Of a stretch of 50,082 bases of DNA, positions 42,559 to 50,082 are shown piece after piece. The DNA lies in assembly GCA_964497095.1 (NCBI GenBank), contig CAZCCL010000007.1, positions 1-50,082 on the forward strand, given 5' to 3'. The notes below the pieces were generated by a model that saw only the letters and a list, made by a program, of their open reading frames with translations, was not told the DNA's origin and searched no databases. The translations under genes were made by a program, and so were the position numbers. The DNA is from CAVPLM01 sp964497095. Lineage in GTDB: Bacteria > Actinomycetota > Thermoleophilia > RBG-16-64-13. Position 1 is the stretch's first letter, and each line of letters starts with the position of its first letter.

Positions 42559-43176
42559 ATGTCGCGCCCGGAGTGGATCGAAGTGGGTCGGGTGTCCCGG
42601 CCTCACGGCGTACACGGGGAGGTGCGGATCGTCCCCAGCACGGACAACCCGGAGCGCTTCACCCCTGACTCCGTCCTGTACGCGCGGCCGGGGCGCCTGG
42701 GCGTCGCCGGGCCGCGCCTCCGAGAGCAGATGCGGCTGACCGTCTCGGCCGTTCGCGGCGCCGAAGGCTTTCCCATCCTGAGGTTCGGGGAGGTCGGGGA
42801 CCGCGACGCGGCTGAGGCCCTGCGAGGCTACGTGCTCGAGATCCGCTCGAGCCAGCTTCCGGAGCTGGGCGAAGACGAGTTCTATCCTTTCGACCTCATC
42901 GGTCTGGATGTCCGCGACGAGAGCGGGACTGTTGTAGGCCGGGTGACGGACGTCGTGGACTCTCCGGCGCACGCGCTGCTGCAGGTCACGAGTGGGTCGG
43001 ACTCGACAGAAGAAGCCGCAGGGGGCCTCAGCCCGACGGAGGAGCTGGTCCCCTTCGTGAGAGCGGCGGTGCCTGTCGTGGCCTTGGCCGAGGGTTACCT
43101 GGTGCTTTCCCCCGGTTTTCTTCAGGGGCCCGGCGCTCCGAACGTTGCAGACCAGGACTGCACCGATCCCGGATGA
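42559..43176 (+). CDS. rimM: 16S rRNA processing protein RimM
   Basis: 205 residues. The N-terminal barrel has VGRVSRPHGVHGEVRIVPST, and the PRC barrel is visible in EDEFYPFDLIGLDVRDESGT with VVGRVTDVV. It helps mature the 30S head domain and binds S19. A Ser/Glu-rich insert (SGSDSTEEAAGGLSPTEE) sits in the PRC barrel loop, making it longer than the usual 170. The stop overlaps trmD (ATGA). Confidence 0.93.
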   Translation: MSRPEWIEVGRVSRPHGVHGEVRIVPSTDNPERFTPDSVLYARPGRLGVAGPRLREQMRLTVSAVRGAEGFPILRFGEVGDRDAAEALRGYVLEIRSSQLPELGEDEFYPFDLIGLDVRDESGTVVGRVTDVVDSPAHALLQVTSGSDSTEEAAGGLSPTEELVPFVRAAVPVVALAEGYLVLSPGFLQGPGAPNVADQDCTDPG

Positions 43177-43877
43177 AGCGCATCGTGGTCTTCACCCTGG
43201 TGCCGGAGGCCTTCGTCTGGTTTCAAGCCCAGCATCCGGTCGCCAATGCGATCGAGAGCGGCGCGGCGGTCGTGGAAGTGCACAACCTCCGTGACTACGG
43301 CGCCCCTCCCCACCATGAGGTCGACGATACCCCCTACGGCGGTGGACCGGGCATGGTCACCCGGGTCGACGTGGTCGGCCAAGCCCTCGAGCAGGTCTTC
43401 GGGGAGCCGGCCGGGCACGTGCGCGAAAGCCGCGACGTCTATGTGCTGTCGGCCGGGGGGCGGCCGTTCGACCAGGGCCTGAGTCGGCAGCTGTCCGAGA
43501 GCGGACGTGACCTCGTCTTGCTTTGCGGACGCTTCGAGGGCTTCGATGCCAGGGTGGAAGCGTTGTTCGCCACGGGGTCTCTCTCCATCGGGCCTTATGT
43601 GTTGGCGGGAGGGGAAGTGGCCGCTCTGGCCGTGGCCGAGGCGGTGATACGTCATCTTCCCGGTTCCTTGGGAAACGCGGAAAGCGTTCTTGAGGAGTCC
43701 TTCAGCGAAGGACTGGGAGGGATGGTGGAGTACCCTCACTACACGCGGCCTCGTGTCTACCGAGGCGCAGAAGTCCCGGCGGTCCTCCTGAGCGGGGACC
43801 ACGGTGCCATCGCGCATTGGCGCCGGGAGAACGCTCATCCATCACCGTGGGGGTGGAGAGGAGGGAGTGAAGCGTGA
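43173..43877 (+). CDS. trmD: tRNA (guanine-N1)-methyltransferase TrmD
   Basis: A 234-residue SPOUT enzyme that methylates G37 of tRNAs and prevents frameshifting. Marks: YGAPPHHEVDDTPYGGGPGM, LLCGRFEGFDARVEALF (normally 'CGRYEGiDqR'; here Phe and Phe/Ala variants), SIGPYVLAGGEVAALAVAEA and EYPHYTRPRVYRG. The start overlaps rimM and the end overlaps the first lepB by GTGA. Confidence 0.94.
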   Translation: MKRIVVFTLVPEAFVWFQAQHPVANAIESGAAVVEVHNLRDYGAPPHHEVDDTPYGGGPGMVTRVDVVGQALEQVFGEPAGHVRESRDVYVLSAGGRPFDQGLSRQLSESGRDLVLLCGRFEGFDARVEALFATGSLSIGPYVLAGGEVAALAVAEAVIRHLPGSLGNAESVLEESFSEGLGGMVEYPHYTRPRVYRGAEVPAVLLSGDHGAIAHWRRENAHPSPWGWRGGSEA

Positions 43878-44527
43878 GCAGCGAGCGAGAGCGACCGGGG
43901 TCCGGCAGCGGCGGCTCGTCGCCCACTGAGACCAAGCAGAGGAGCTCCTCGCGGACCGAGGAGCGTCGGGCGACGGCGAAAAGCCCGCAGGCCCGTGGGG
44001 CTGCTAAGAAGAAGCGCAGCGCATGGGGGATGGTGATCGAAGTCGTGGTGATCGTGGCGGCCGCCTTCGCGATAGCCCTGCTGGTGCAGTGGCTTCTCAT
44101 CAAGCCGTTCACGATCCACCAGATCTCCATGGAGCCCACTCTCATGGAAGGGGACCGCATCCTCATCAACCGCCTGACCTATCACTTCAGGGATCCTCAG
44201 GCCGGCGACGTGGTGGTCTTCGATTCTCCCCTCAACCAGAATGAGGACCTGGTCAAGCGCGTGGTGGCCGTCGAGGGGGACAGGGTTGCCATCCGCGACG
44301 GGGCCCTCTATGTGAACGGCGTCCGTCAAGAGGAGCCCTATCTCTTGGAGCAGGATTTCCAGGGCGAGGAGGGCGAGACGGTGATACCGGCCGGTCAGGT
44401 CTTCGTGCTCGGCGACAATCGCAACAACAGCGGTGACAGCCGCATCTTCGGACCGATCCCCAGGGATTCCATCATCGGAAGCGCGTTCGTGATCTACTGG
44501 CCCATCCGGCATTGGGGGGGCGTGTAG
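43874..44527 (+). CDS. lepB: Signal peptidase I (first copy)
   Basis: 217 residues. A charged Ser/Arg-rich N-terminus (about 50 residues) precedes one membrane segment (VVVIVAAAFAIALLVQWLLI). The catalytic Ser is in HQISMEPTLMEGDRILINRL and the Lys in DLVKRVVAVEGD; the box GDNRNNSGDSRIFGPI follows. It cleaves signal peptides outside the membrane. It has Gln-Ile before the catalytic Ser, where the second copy has the usual Ser-Pro. It is coupled to trmD by GTGA. Confidence 0.93.
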   Translation: MSSERERPGSGSGGSSPTETKQRSSSRTEERRATAKSPQARGAAKKKRSAWGMVIEVVVIVAAAFAIALLVQWLLIKPFTIHQISMEPTLMEGDRILINRLTYHFRDPQAGDVVVFDSPLNQNEDLVKRVVAVEGDRVAIRDGALYVNGVRQEEPYLLEQDFQGEEGETVIPAGQVFVLGDNRNNSGDSRIFGPIPRDSIIGSAFVIYWPIRHWGGV

Positions 44528-44586
44528 CCGCCACCAGCCGCGCAGCGCTTCGCTGGAGCGGGGTCCGGACCGGCAGAATCCCCAGG

Positions 44587-44615
44587 TTGCAATCGGAGGC
44601 GGTATGCTCTAAAGT
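44587..44615 (+). promoter_or_regulatory. rplS promoter
   Basis: -35 TTGCAA (44587-44592), 17-base spacer, -10 TAAAGT (44610-44615). Predicted leader of about 60 bases to ATG 44681. It allows rplS and the second lepB to be transcribed independently of the upstream operon. Confidence 0.6.
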
Positions 44616-44680
44616 CTGCTGGCTTTTCTGGGCTGTGCCTTTCTGATGAACGCAGGATGACGCTAGGGCTAGGTATACAC

Positions 44681-45025
44681 ATGGGCGCGATAGAGGAATT
44701 CGAGCGAGGACAACTCCGCCAGGGCATCCCGGATTTCAAGTCCGGAGACAGCTTGCGCGTGCACTTCAAGGTGGTCGAAGGAAGCCGGGAGAGGATCCAG
44801 GTCTTTCAAGGCTTCTGCATCCGCAAACAGGGCCATGGGGTGCGGGAGACCTTCACCGTGCGTAAGCAGTCCTTCGGGGTGGGGGTGGAGCGCACCTTCC
44901 CTCTTCACTCGCCCAAGATCGAGAAGATAGAGGTCACCGCCATCGGTGACGTCTCGCGGGCCAAGCTCTACTACCTGCGGGAGAAGCTGGGCAAGAAGGC
45001 CCGAGTCAAAGAAAAGCGTATCTGA
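44681..45025 (+). CDS. rplS: 50S ribosomal protein L19
   Basis: 114 residues from ATG 44681 (the frame from 44657 adds 8 atypical residues). Marks: PDFKSGDSLRVHFKVVEGSR, ERIQVFQGFCIRKQGHG, ETFTVRKQSFGVGVERTFPL and RAKLYYLREKLGKKARVKEK. It lies at the 30S-50S interface. It is placed between two signal peptidase genes. Confidence 0.96.
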   Translation: MGAIEEFERGQLRQGIPDFKSGDSLRVHFKVVEGSRERIQVFQGFCIRKQGHGVRETFTVRKQSFGVGVERTFPLHSPKIEKIEVTAIGDVSRAKLYYLREKLGKKARVKEKRI

Positions 45026-45036
45026 GGCGGGGTCCG

Positions 45037-45654
45037 GTGAACGAACCGGATTCGAGCTCTCTGGCCGAGCCTCTGGCCGAGTCGGACGCAGTCAGTGCCG
45101 GCGAAGAGGCGTCCACGGTCCGCGCGGCCAGGCGTGGGAATCGCACGCTCCGCTGGGTGGTCGAGGTGGTCGTCATCGTGGCGGCCGCCTTCGTTCTCGC
45201 TCTTCTCGTACAGCAGTTCGTGGTCAAGCCTTTTGCCATCCCCTCTCCCTCCATGGAGCCTACTCTGGTGGAGGGCGACCGGGTCCTGGTGAACCGTCTC
45301 ATCTACCACTTCCGATCCCCCGAGCGGGGTGACGTCATCGTGTTCCATCCCCCCGATCGTCCGGGGTCCGACCCCTTTATCAAGCGGGTCGTGGCGGTGA
45401 GCGGCGACACCGTCGCCGTCTACGATGGAGCGCTGTGGGTGAACGGTGTGGCTCAGGACGAGCCGTACATCAAGGAGCACCCCATCCTCGACGACTTCCC
45501 GGAGACCACCATCGCCCCGGGCTACGTATGGGTCATGGGCGATAATCGCAACAACAGCGGCGACAGTCGGGTGTTCGGGCCGGTGAGCGAAGAGGCCATC
45601 ATGGGCGAGGCCTTCGCCGTCTACTGGCCGCTTGGCCATCTCAGCGGGCTCTAG
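45037..45654 (+). CDS. lepB: Signal peptidase I (second copy)
   Basis: 205 residues from GTG 45037. The membrane segment VVVIVAAAFVLALLVQQFVV is near-identical to that of the first copy. Catalytic Ser in IPSPSMEPTLVEGDRVLVNR, Lys in PFIKRVVAVSGD, and GDNRNNSGDSRVFGPV. The two copies probably arose by duplication around rplS; the N-termini and the substrate-side loops (HPPDRPGSDP versus DSPLNQNED) differ, so they may prefer different precursors. Confidence 0.93.
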   Translation: MNEPDSSSLAEPLAESDAVSAGEEASTVRAARRGNRTLRWVVEVVVIVAAAFVLALLVQQFVVKPFAIPSPSMEPTLVEGDRVLVNRLIYHFRSPERGDVIVFHPPDRPGSDPFIKRVVAVSGDTVAVYDGALWVNGVAQDEPYIKEHPILDDFPETTIAPGYVWVMGDNRNNSGDSRVFGPVSEEAIMGEAFAVYWPLGHLSGL

Positions 45655-45667
45655 CCGGACCGGACCC

Positions 45668-46411
45668 ATGCCCGGCATGGTCTCACCGGAGCCTCCCTGG
45701 GTAGGTCCGCAGGAGTCGGGCCCCCGCCGAAATCCGGCCCGCGGGAAGCGACGGCTGTGCGACCCGTTCAGATTCGACCGGGGGCTCTTGGCCGAACACA
45801 CCCCGGCCGTGGAGAAGACAGACCTCCGAATCGCGGGCGCGGACGAGGCCGGTCGCGGCTCCCTCGCCGGTCCGCTGGTGGCTGCCGCCGTAGTGCTGGA
45901 CTACGCGGCTGCTCCCTTCCCCATCCTCAAGGGGTTGACCGATTCCAAGCTCCTTTCTTCCGAGGCGCGAGAGGAGATGTACCAAAGGGTGCTGTGCTCG
46001 GCGAGCCATATCTCCTGGTCGGCATGCTGTCCGGGAACGATCGATCGCGTGGGGTTGCACCGGTGCAATCTGTCGGCCCTTTCCGGGGTCCTGGAGTCCT
46101 TAAGGGGTGAATACGCGTTCGCGGTGGTAGACGGGTTCGATCTCGAGCGCCCCGACCTGCGCGCCCGCTCGATCGTGGGGGCGGACTACAAGAGCGCCGC
46201 GGTGGCGGCGGCTTCGGTCGTGGCCAAGGTGGTGCGAGACCGCCTCATGAGGACCCTCGCCCCCACCCATCCGGAATACGGCTTCGAGGAGCATGTCGGT
46301 TACGCCACCGAACGGCATCGTGACGCCCTCCGGCGGCATGGGCCCTGTGGCCTTCACCGGCTGAGCTTTCGGGGCGTGGACACGCTGCAACTGGGATTGT
46401 GGGACGAGTAA
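45668..46411 (+). CDS. rnhB: Ribonuclease HII
   Basis: 247 residues from ATG 45668 (ATG 45677 also possible). It removes ribonucleotides from RNA-DNA hybrids. The first metal motif is GADEAGRGSLAGPLVAAAVV (Asp-Glu); LTDSKLLSSEAREEM follows; the third acidic residue is in AVVDGF; and the fourth Asp is in KVVRDRLM. CDPFRFDRGLLAEH is a common N-terminal extension. One oddity is VGADYKSAAVAAASVVAK, where 'GDaks' is usual. Confidence 0.93.
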   Translation: MPGMVSPEPPWVGPQESGPRRNPARGKRRLCDPFRFDRGLLAEHTPAVEKTDLRIAGADEAGRGSLAGPLVAAAVVLDYAAAPFPILKGLTDSKLLSSEAREEMYQRVLCSASHISWSACCPGTIDRVGLHRCNLSALSGVLESLRGEYAFAVVDGFDLERPDLRARSIVGADYKSAAVAAASVVAKVVRDRLMRTLAPTHPEYGFEEHVGYATERHRDALRRHGPCGLHRLSFRGVDTLQLGLWDE

Positions 46412-46459
46412 GCCGAGCGGTGGTCTCGGCAGGGCGCGGGCGCGGACCGAGGACCGGAC

Positions 46460-47500
46460 GTGGATGACCGACTGCAGGATAGGCTGCTCGCAAGAGGATT
46501 GGTACCCGATCGTGTGCTGCGGCGTGCCGTGCGTTCCCGAGTGACAGGTTTGGCCGACGGCTTCGAACGCCTGGGCTCAGACGGGCGGGCGGAGCGTGAG
46601 AGGGCGGTCTTGGCTCGTCTGGATTCGGGGCCGATAGCCATCGAGACCGACGAGGCGAACCGGCAGCACTACGACCTTCCCGCCGAGTTCTTCCGTCATG
46701 TCCTGGGCCCGCGATTGAAGTACAGCTGCTGTCTGTGGCCTCCGTCCGTGCGCGATCTCGCCGAGGCCGAGGAGGCGATGCTCGCACTCACGGCCGAACG
46801 AGCCGGCCTTGACGACGGCCAGTCCATCCTCGATCTGGGCTGCGGCTGGGGATCTTTGGCCCTGTGGGCGGGGGAGCGGTACCCGGGCAGCAAGGTGGTA
46901 GCTCTGAGCAACTCGCGCGAGCAGGGCTTGTTCATCGAGCACGTCTGTCGGGAGCGCGGCTTGAAAAACGTGGAGGTGATCACCGCCGAGATCGGTCGCT
47001 TCGCGCCGGAGCGGCGCTTCGATCGGATCGTGGCGGTGGAGGTGTTCGAGCATCTGCGGAACCACGGGGAGCTGCTGCGGCGGATCGCCGGCTGGCTGCA
47101 ACCGGAGGGTAGGCTGTTCGTGCACGTCTTCTGCAATCGCCGGCAGGTCTATGAGTTCGATCCCGACGGAACAGGCGGCTGGATGGCGCGCCATTTCTTC
47201 GCCGGAGGGATGATGCCTTCCTGGGACTATTTGTCTCGATATCAGGAGGACTTGGTCCTTGCCGAAAGATGGCAGGTCAACGGAGGGTATTATGCCCAGA
47301 CGCTGCGGGCCTGGCTCGACAATCTGGACGGCCGCCGAGACCTGGTGCTGCCCATCTTGGGGCAGGTCGACGGTCCGGATCGGGCGCGGCTTCGGCTGGC
47401 GCATTGGCGGTTGTTCTTAATGGCCTGTGAGGAGACTTTCGCTTTGGCGGAAGGCACCGAGCACTTCGTGGGCCACTATCTCTTCGCTCGGCGAAGCTAG
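46460..47500 (+). CDS. CFA synthase-like SAM methyltransferase
   Basis: 346 residues from GTG 46460 (GAGGA 7 bases upstream). SAM-binding core ILDLGCGWGSLALWAGERYP and VVALSNSREQGLFI; HYDLPAEFFRHVLGPRLKYS is the conserved cyclopropane-fatty-acid/mycolic-acid synthase opening; FDRIVAVEVFEHLRNHGELL and HFFAGGMMPSWD follow. The N-terminal lipid-binding domain of classical Cfa is reduced. It is closest to the subgroup annotated as CFA synthase or coclaurine-N-methyltransferase-like, so the lipid substrate is uncertain. Confidence 0.82.
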   Translation: MDDRLQDRLLARGLVPDRVLRRAVRSRVTGLADGFERLGSDGRAERERAVLARLDSGPIAIETDEANRQHYDLPAEFFRHVLGPRLKYSCCLWPPSVRDLAEAEEAMLALTAERAGLDDGQSILDLGCGWGSLALWAGERYPGSKVVALSNSREQGLFIEHVCRERGLKNVEVITAEIGRFAPERRFDRIVAVEVFEHLRNHGELLRRIAGWLQPEGRLFVHVFCNRRQVYEFDPDGTGGWMARHFFAGGMMPSWDYLSRYQEDLVLAERWQVNGGYYAQTLRAWLDNLDGRRDLVLPILGQVDGPDRARLRLAHWRLFLMACEETFALAEGTEHFVGHYLFARRS

Positions 47501-47531
47501 GCGCCGAGACGCCCCGTCGCGGGGAAACGGC

Positions 47532-48440
47532 CTAGGCGATCCGGTAGCGCCCGGCACGCGCTCTCAGGAAGCCCTCAGCGACCATGTCCCTCACCACGGC
47601 TCGTATCTCCTGAGGGTCCCAGCCCGGCAGGAGCGCAGCGATGTCGGCGAGGTCGAGGCCTGCCGTCGTGTCGGTCCCATCCTCGGCAGGCGGCTTATCT
47701 CTGATGGCCGGCTCAAGCAGCAGCCGCAGCACTTGGGCTCGGAGCTGACGGCGGGAGCCGCGGAAGGCAGTCTGCGTCGTGTGGTGCTTGCTCCTGCGGC
47801 TGGGGTTGGGCTGGGTCCTTTTCACCCAGGCCCCATAATCCATGAGGGCGTAGTACCAGTCCCGGGGGTTGTCTCGATCGAGGGTGGCTTCGATCAACGG
47901 CAGGATGTCGGCATCGGGGACGGTGGAGCATTCTCTGAAGAATTGGTGAAGGAAAGCCGAGCGGATGTTCGTCTCGATGAAGACCAGCGGGTGGCCGTAG
48001 GCGAAGACGCACACGGCCGCGGCCGTGGCCGGGCCGATGCCGGGCAGGCGCCGAAGCTCGGAGACCGAGCGGGGGAGGCGGCCCCGGTGCTCGCTCATCA
48101 CGGTCTGGGCGGTCCTGTGGAGGGCGAGGGCCCGCCGGTTGTATCCCAGGCCTTGCCACGCGGCAAGGACTGCGCTCAGGGGGGCCGCTGCCAATGTGCT
48201 TAGCGCGGGAAACTGCGCGAGGAACAAGTCGTACTTGGGGAGCACGCGGGCGACCTGCGTCTGCTGGAGCATCACCTCGGATACGAGGATCTCGTAGGGA
48301 TCGCTGGTTCTTCGCCACGGCAGGTCACGGCCGTGCTCACGATAATGACCCAGCACGACGGCGCGGAAGTCCTCCGCAGTCCCGGTCGGGAGGCCGCCGT
48401 AATCTTCCGCCAAGTTGGGGCCAAAGTTCGAGATGACCAT
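47532..48440 (-). CDS. MutY/Nth-like HhH-GPD DNA glycosylase lacking the iron-sulfur cluster
   Basis: 302 residues from ATG 48440. MutY-like traits: DLPWRRTSDPYEILVSEVML and QQTQVARVLPKY with Glu55 in the position of the MutY catalytic Glu, and a HhH at 132-140 (LPGIGPATA). At the position of the catalytic Asp (usually LDGNVKR) it has FIETNIRSAF, with Glu156. The C-terminal cysteine quartet of the 4Fe-4S cluster is missing; NPSRRSKHH and GSRRQLRAQVLRLLL take its place. A C-terminal winged-helix-like segment follows. It probably repairs base damage, but A:oxoG specificity is not assured. It diverges from yraN. Confidence 0.82.
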   Translation of the reverse strand: MVISNFGPNLAEDYGGLPTGTAEDFRAVVLGHYREHGRDLPWRRTSDPYEILVSEVMLQQTQVARVLPKYDLFLAQFPALSTLAAAPLSAVLAAWQGLGYNRRALALHRTAQTVMSEHRGRLPRSVSELRRLPGIGPATAAAVCVFAYGHPLVFIETNIRSAFLHQFFRECSTVPDADILPLIEATLDRDNPRDWYYALMDYGAWVKRTQPNPSRRSKHHTTQTAFRGSRRQLRAQVLRLLLEPAIRDKPPAEDGTDTTAGLDLADIAALLPGWDPQEIRAVVRDMVAEGFLRARAGRYRIA

Positions 48441-48550
48441 TCCTCCCTGTTCGCTAGTGTGAGCGAAGACCGCGACCGGCGGCCGCCGACGCCGCCGGCC
48501 GGTCCGACAGCGCTCGACCGGCGCACCGTGCGTGCGCTTCAAGGAGGGAG

Positions 48551-48949
48551 GTGCACACGAACCCCCATCCATATCCGAACATCGATCGTACCGCCCGGGG
48601 ACGCGCGGGGGAGCAGGCCGCGGCTGCGTATCTCGCAGAACGAGGATACCGCGTCATCGCCCTCAACCAACATACTCCCGCCGGCGAGATCGACATCTTG
48701 TGCCGGTACCGCTCCCGCGTCGTGATCGTCGAGGTCAAAGCCCGCTCCGGCCAGGCGTACGGTACTGGACTGGAGGCGGTGGGCCCCGGCAAAGCCAGGA
48801 GACTCAGAGCTGCGGCGCTGTGGTGGTTGGCCGACCGTGGTCTGCTTCCCTGCGAGATCCAGTTCGACGTGGTCAGCGTCCTTCTCGACCGGCAGGGGTT
48901 GCCCTGCAGCATCGAACATCTCGAGGACGCGATCGAAGGGGCTTCGTAG
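48551..48949 (+). CDS. yraN: YraN/UPF0102 endonuclease-like protein
   Basis: 132 residues from GTG 48551, after AAGGAGGGAG. The family core is RAGEQAAAAYLAERGYRVIA, PAGEIDILCRYRSRVVIVEV and KARSGQAYGTGLEAV: a PD-(D/E)XK arrangement with Glu-x-Asp and Glu-x-Lys. It is thought to be a structure-specific nuclease-like protein, and its neighbour comM processes recombination intermediates. The two are commonly linked in bacteria. Confidence 0.92.
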   Translation: MHTNPHPYPNIDRTARGRAGEQAAAAYLAERGYRVIALNQHTPAGEIDILCRYRSRVVIVEVKARSGQAYGTGLEAVGPGKARRLRAAALWWLADRGLLPCEIQFDVVSVLLDRQGLPCSIEHLEDAIEGAS

Positions 48950-48951
48950 CT

Positions 48952-50037
48952 GTGGGGGTGGCCTCCACGTGGGGCTTCGCGCTGGTGGGTATCGAGGCGG
49001 TGCCGGTGCGGGTGGAAGCTCATGCCCGCAGCGGTCTGCCCGGCGTCACCATCGTCGGCCTTCCCGGTGCGGCCGTACGGGAGGCTCGAGAACGCATACG
49101 CTCGGGAGCGGCCAGCAGCGGCCTTGCCCTGCCCACAAGACGCATAACCATCAACCTGAGCCCAGGGGATGTGCCCAAGGACGGATCCGGTTTCGACCTA
49201 CCGGTGGCGCTCGCGACCCTGGCTGCCTGCGGCCACCTGCCGGCCGAGTTCTTGAGAGACGTGGGGGCTGTGGGAGAGATCTCCCTGGACGGCATGGTGA
49301 GGCCGAGTCGGGGCATGCTTCCGGTGACCGAGACCGCGGGACGCATCGGGGTGCGCCTGTTGATCGTTCCCATCGAAGGTCTTGCCGCGGCCTGCGAGGT
49401 AAGCCCGGTGCCGGTCGCCGGGGTCAGATCCCTGGCCGAGGCCGTGATGGCGGCAAGCAGCGGGGCCTATCGTTCTCGGCTTATCGAGCGGGGTGGAAGG
49501 TGGCTGCGCATGCAGCGCGAGCCTGCTCGCGACCACGCTTCGGAGAGGTGCGATCTCACCGAGGTGGCCGGTCATCATCAGGCCAAGAGGGCATTGGAGA
49601 TCGTCGCGGCCGGGGGCCATCACCTACTCATGGTGGGTTCGCCGGGGGCGGGAAAGACCATGCTGGCCCGTAGGCTCGCGGGTATCCTGCCTCCTTTGTC
49701 CCGGGAGGAAGCTATCGAGGTGACTCGTGTCTGGAGTGCGGCCGGGTTTGCGGTCGCGCACTCGGGTCTGATCAAAGAACGGCCCTTTCGGGCCCCGCAC
49801 CACACCGCATCCAGAGCGGCCCTGGTGGGCGGAGGAGCGGTCCTCAGGCCGGGAGAGGTCAGTCTGGCGCACCGAGGTGTCCTCTTTCTGGACGAGCTAC
49901 CGGAATTCTCCCGGGACGCGGTTGAGGCGCTGAGGCAACCCCTCGAGGAAGGTAGGATCGCGATCAGCAGAAGGACCGGCACGTCTGTCTTTCCGGCGGC
50001 TTTCAGCCTGGTGGCGGCCATGAACCCCTGTGTCTAG
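48952..50037 (+). pseudogene. comM: ComM/YifB Mg-chelatase-family protein, truncated
   Basis: From GTG 48952, 2 bases after yraN. The N-terminal Lon-like fold has TWGFALVGIEAVPVRVEAHA, GLPGVTIVGLPGAAVREARE and INLSPGDVPKDGSGFDLPVA. The AAA+ part has LLMVGSPGAGKTMLARRLAG (Walker A), ERPFRAPHHTASRAALVGGG and GVLFLDELPEFSRDAVEALR (Walker B). It stops at AMNPCV then TAG (50035-50037), where the family continues AMNPCPCG. About 140 C-terminal residues are therefore replaced by unrelated sequence, and the protein should be non-functional as a branch-migration helicase. A DNA insertion or a misjoin is the likely cause. Confidence 0.85.
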
Positions 50038-50082
50038 CACTAGCCAGTACGAACCCAGAGGCGCCAAATTGATGGCAAAGGT
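50032..50082. mobile_element. Possible end of an insertion element breaking comM
   Basis: comM homology stops at about 50031; the next 50 bases (GTCTAGCACTAGCCAG and onward) show no comM similarity and stops in the comM frame. An IS end or a contig-edge artefact could explain it. The other end and any target duplication are outside the window, so the call is tentative. Confidence 0.3.

Overview
The window is about 50 kb of GC-rich bacterial DNA. It holds a 100-base run of N (30321-30420), so it is a scaffold and the two sides of the gap may not be truly adjacent. Gene content points to a deep-branching member of the Actinomycetota: an actinobacterial-type integration host factor (mIHF) followed by gmk, rpoZ and coaBC, a GTP-type PEP carboxykinase, many GTG/TTG starts, and dense GTGA/ATGA overlaps. 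I cannot name a genus. No tRNA, rRNA, CRISPR array or complete mobile element was seen.

Layout. (1) 1-13.3 kb, central metabolism: a partial ThDP decarboxylase (minus), a RutB-like amidohydrolase, class II aldolase, a fatty-acid-kinase-like DAK2-DegV fusion, PEP carboxykinase, an aminotransferase, a Mut7-C/ThiS-like protein, an MFS transporter (minus) and carbamate kinase. (2) 13.4-17.9 kb: a BrnTA toxin-antitoxin pair (minus) with a clear promoter/operator, then an overlapping run of M48 protease, DMT transporter and a formyl-THF-hydrolase-like protein, and a ferritin-like protein. (3) 17.9-22.3 kb, accessory island: a SWIM zinc-finger gene and then a series of decayed genes (HigA-like fragment, an unknown fragment, DUF3024 with an in-frame stop, a frameshifted nucleotidyltransferase, and an intact antitoxin next to a frameshifted ParE toxin). 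(4) 22.3-30.3 kb: carB-pyrK-pyrD, then mihF-gmk-rpoZ-coaBC. (5) After the gap: a Tat-exported lipoprotein amino-acid-type binding protein and rpoD, both minus. (6) 33.7-50 kb, the conserved lipid/RNA/secretion block: plsX, acpP, rnc, smc, ftsY, ffh, rpsP, khpA, rimM, trmD, lepB, rplS, lepB, rnhB, a CFA-synthase-like methyltransferase, a MutY-like glycosylase (minus), yraN, and comM, which breaks off 45 bases before the window end.

How the parts work together: PEP carboxykinase, aldolase and an aminotransferase suggest gluconeogenic carbon flow. carB, pyrK and pyrD serve pyrimidine synthesis (carA is not here). plsX, acpP and the DAK2-DegV fusion link to phospholipid synthesis. ffh, ftsY and two signal peptidases form the export machinery, interleaved with ribosome maturation genes.

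The most notable regulatory signal is a consensus-like sigma-70 promoter pointing at rpoD. Its 17-base spacer is filled by a perfect palindrome matching the Gram-positive LexA (SOS) box. Other signals are a probable leaderless GTG start for mihF, an apparent CTG start for gmk, an intrinsic terminator between acpP and rnc that decides the rnc start, and a 19-base palindrome at the predicted start of the ffh transcript.
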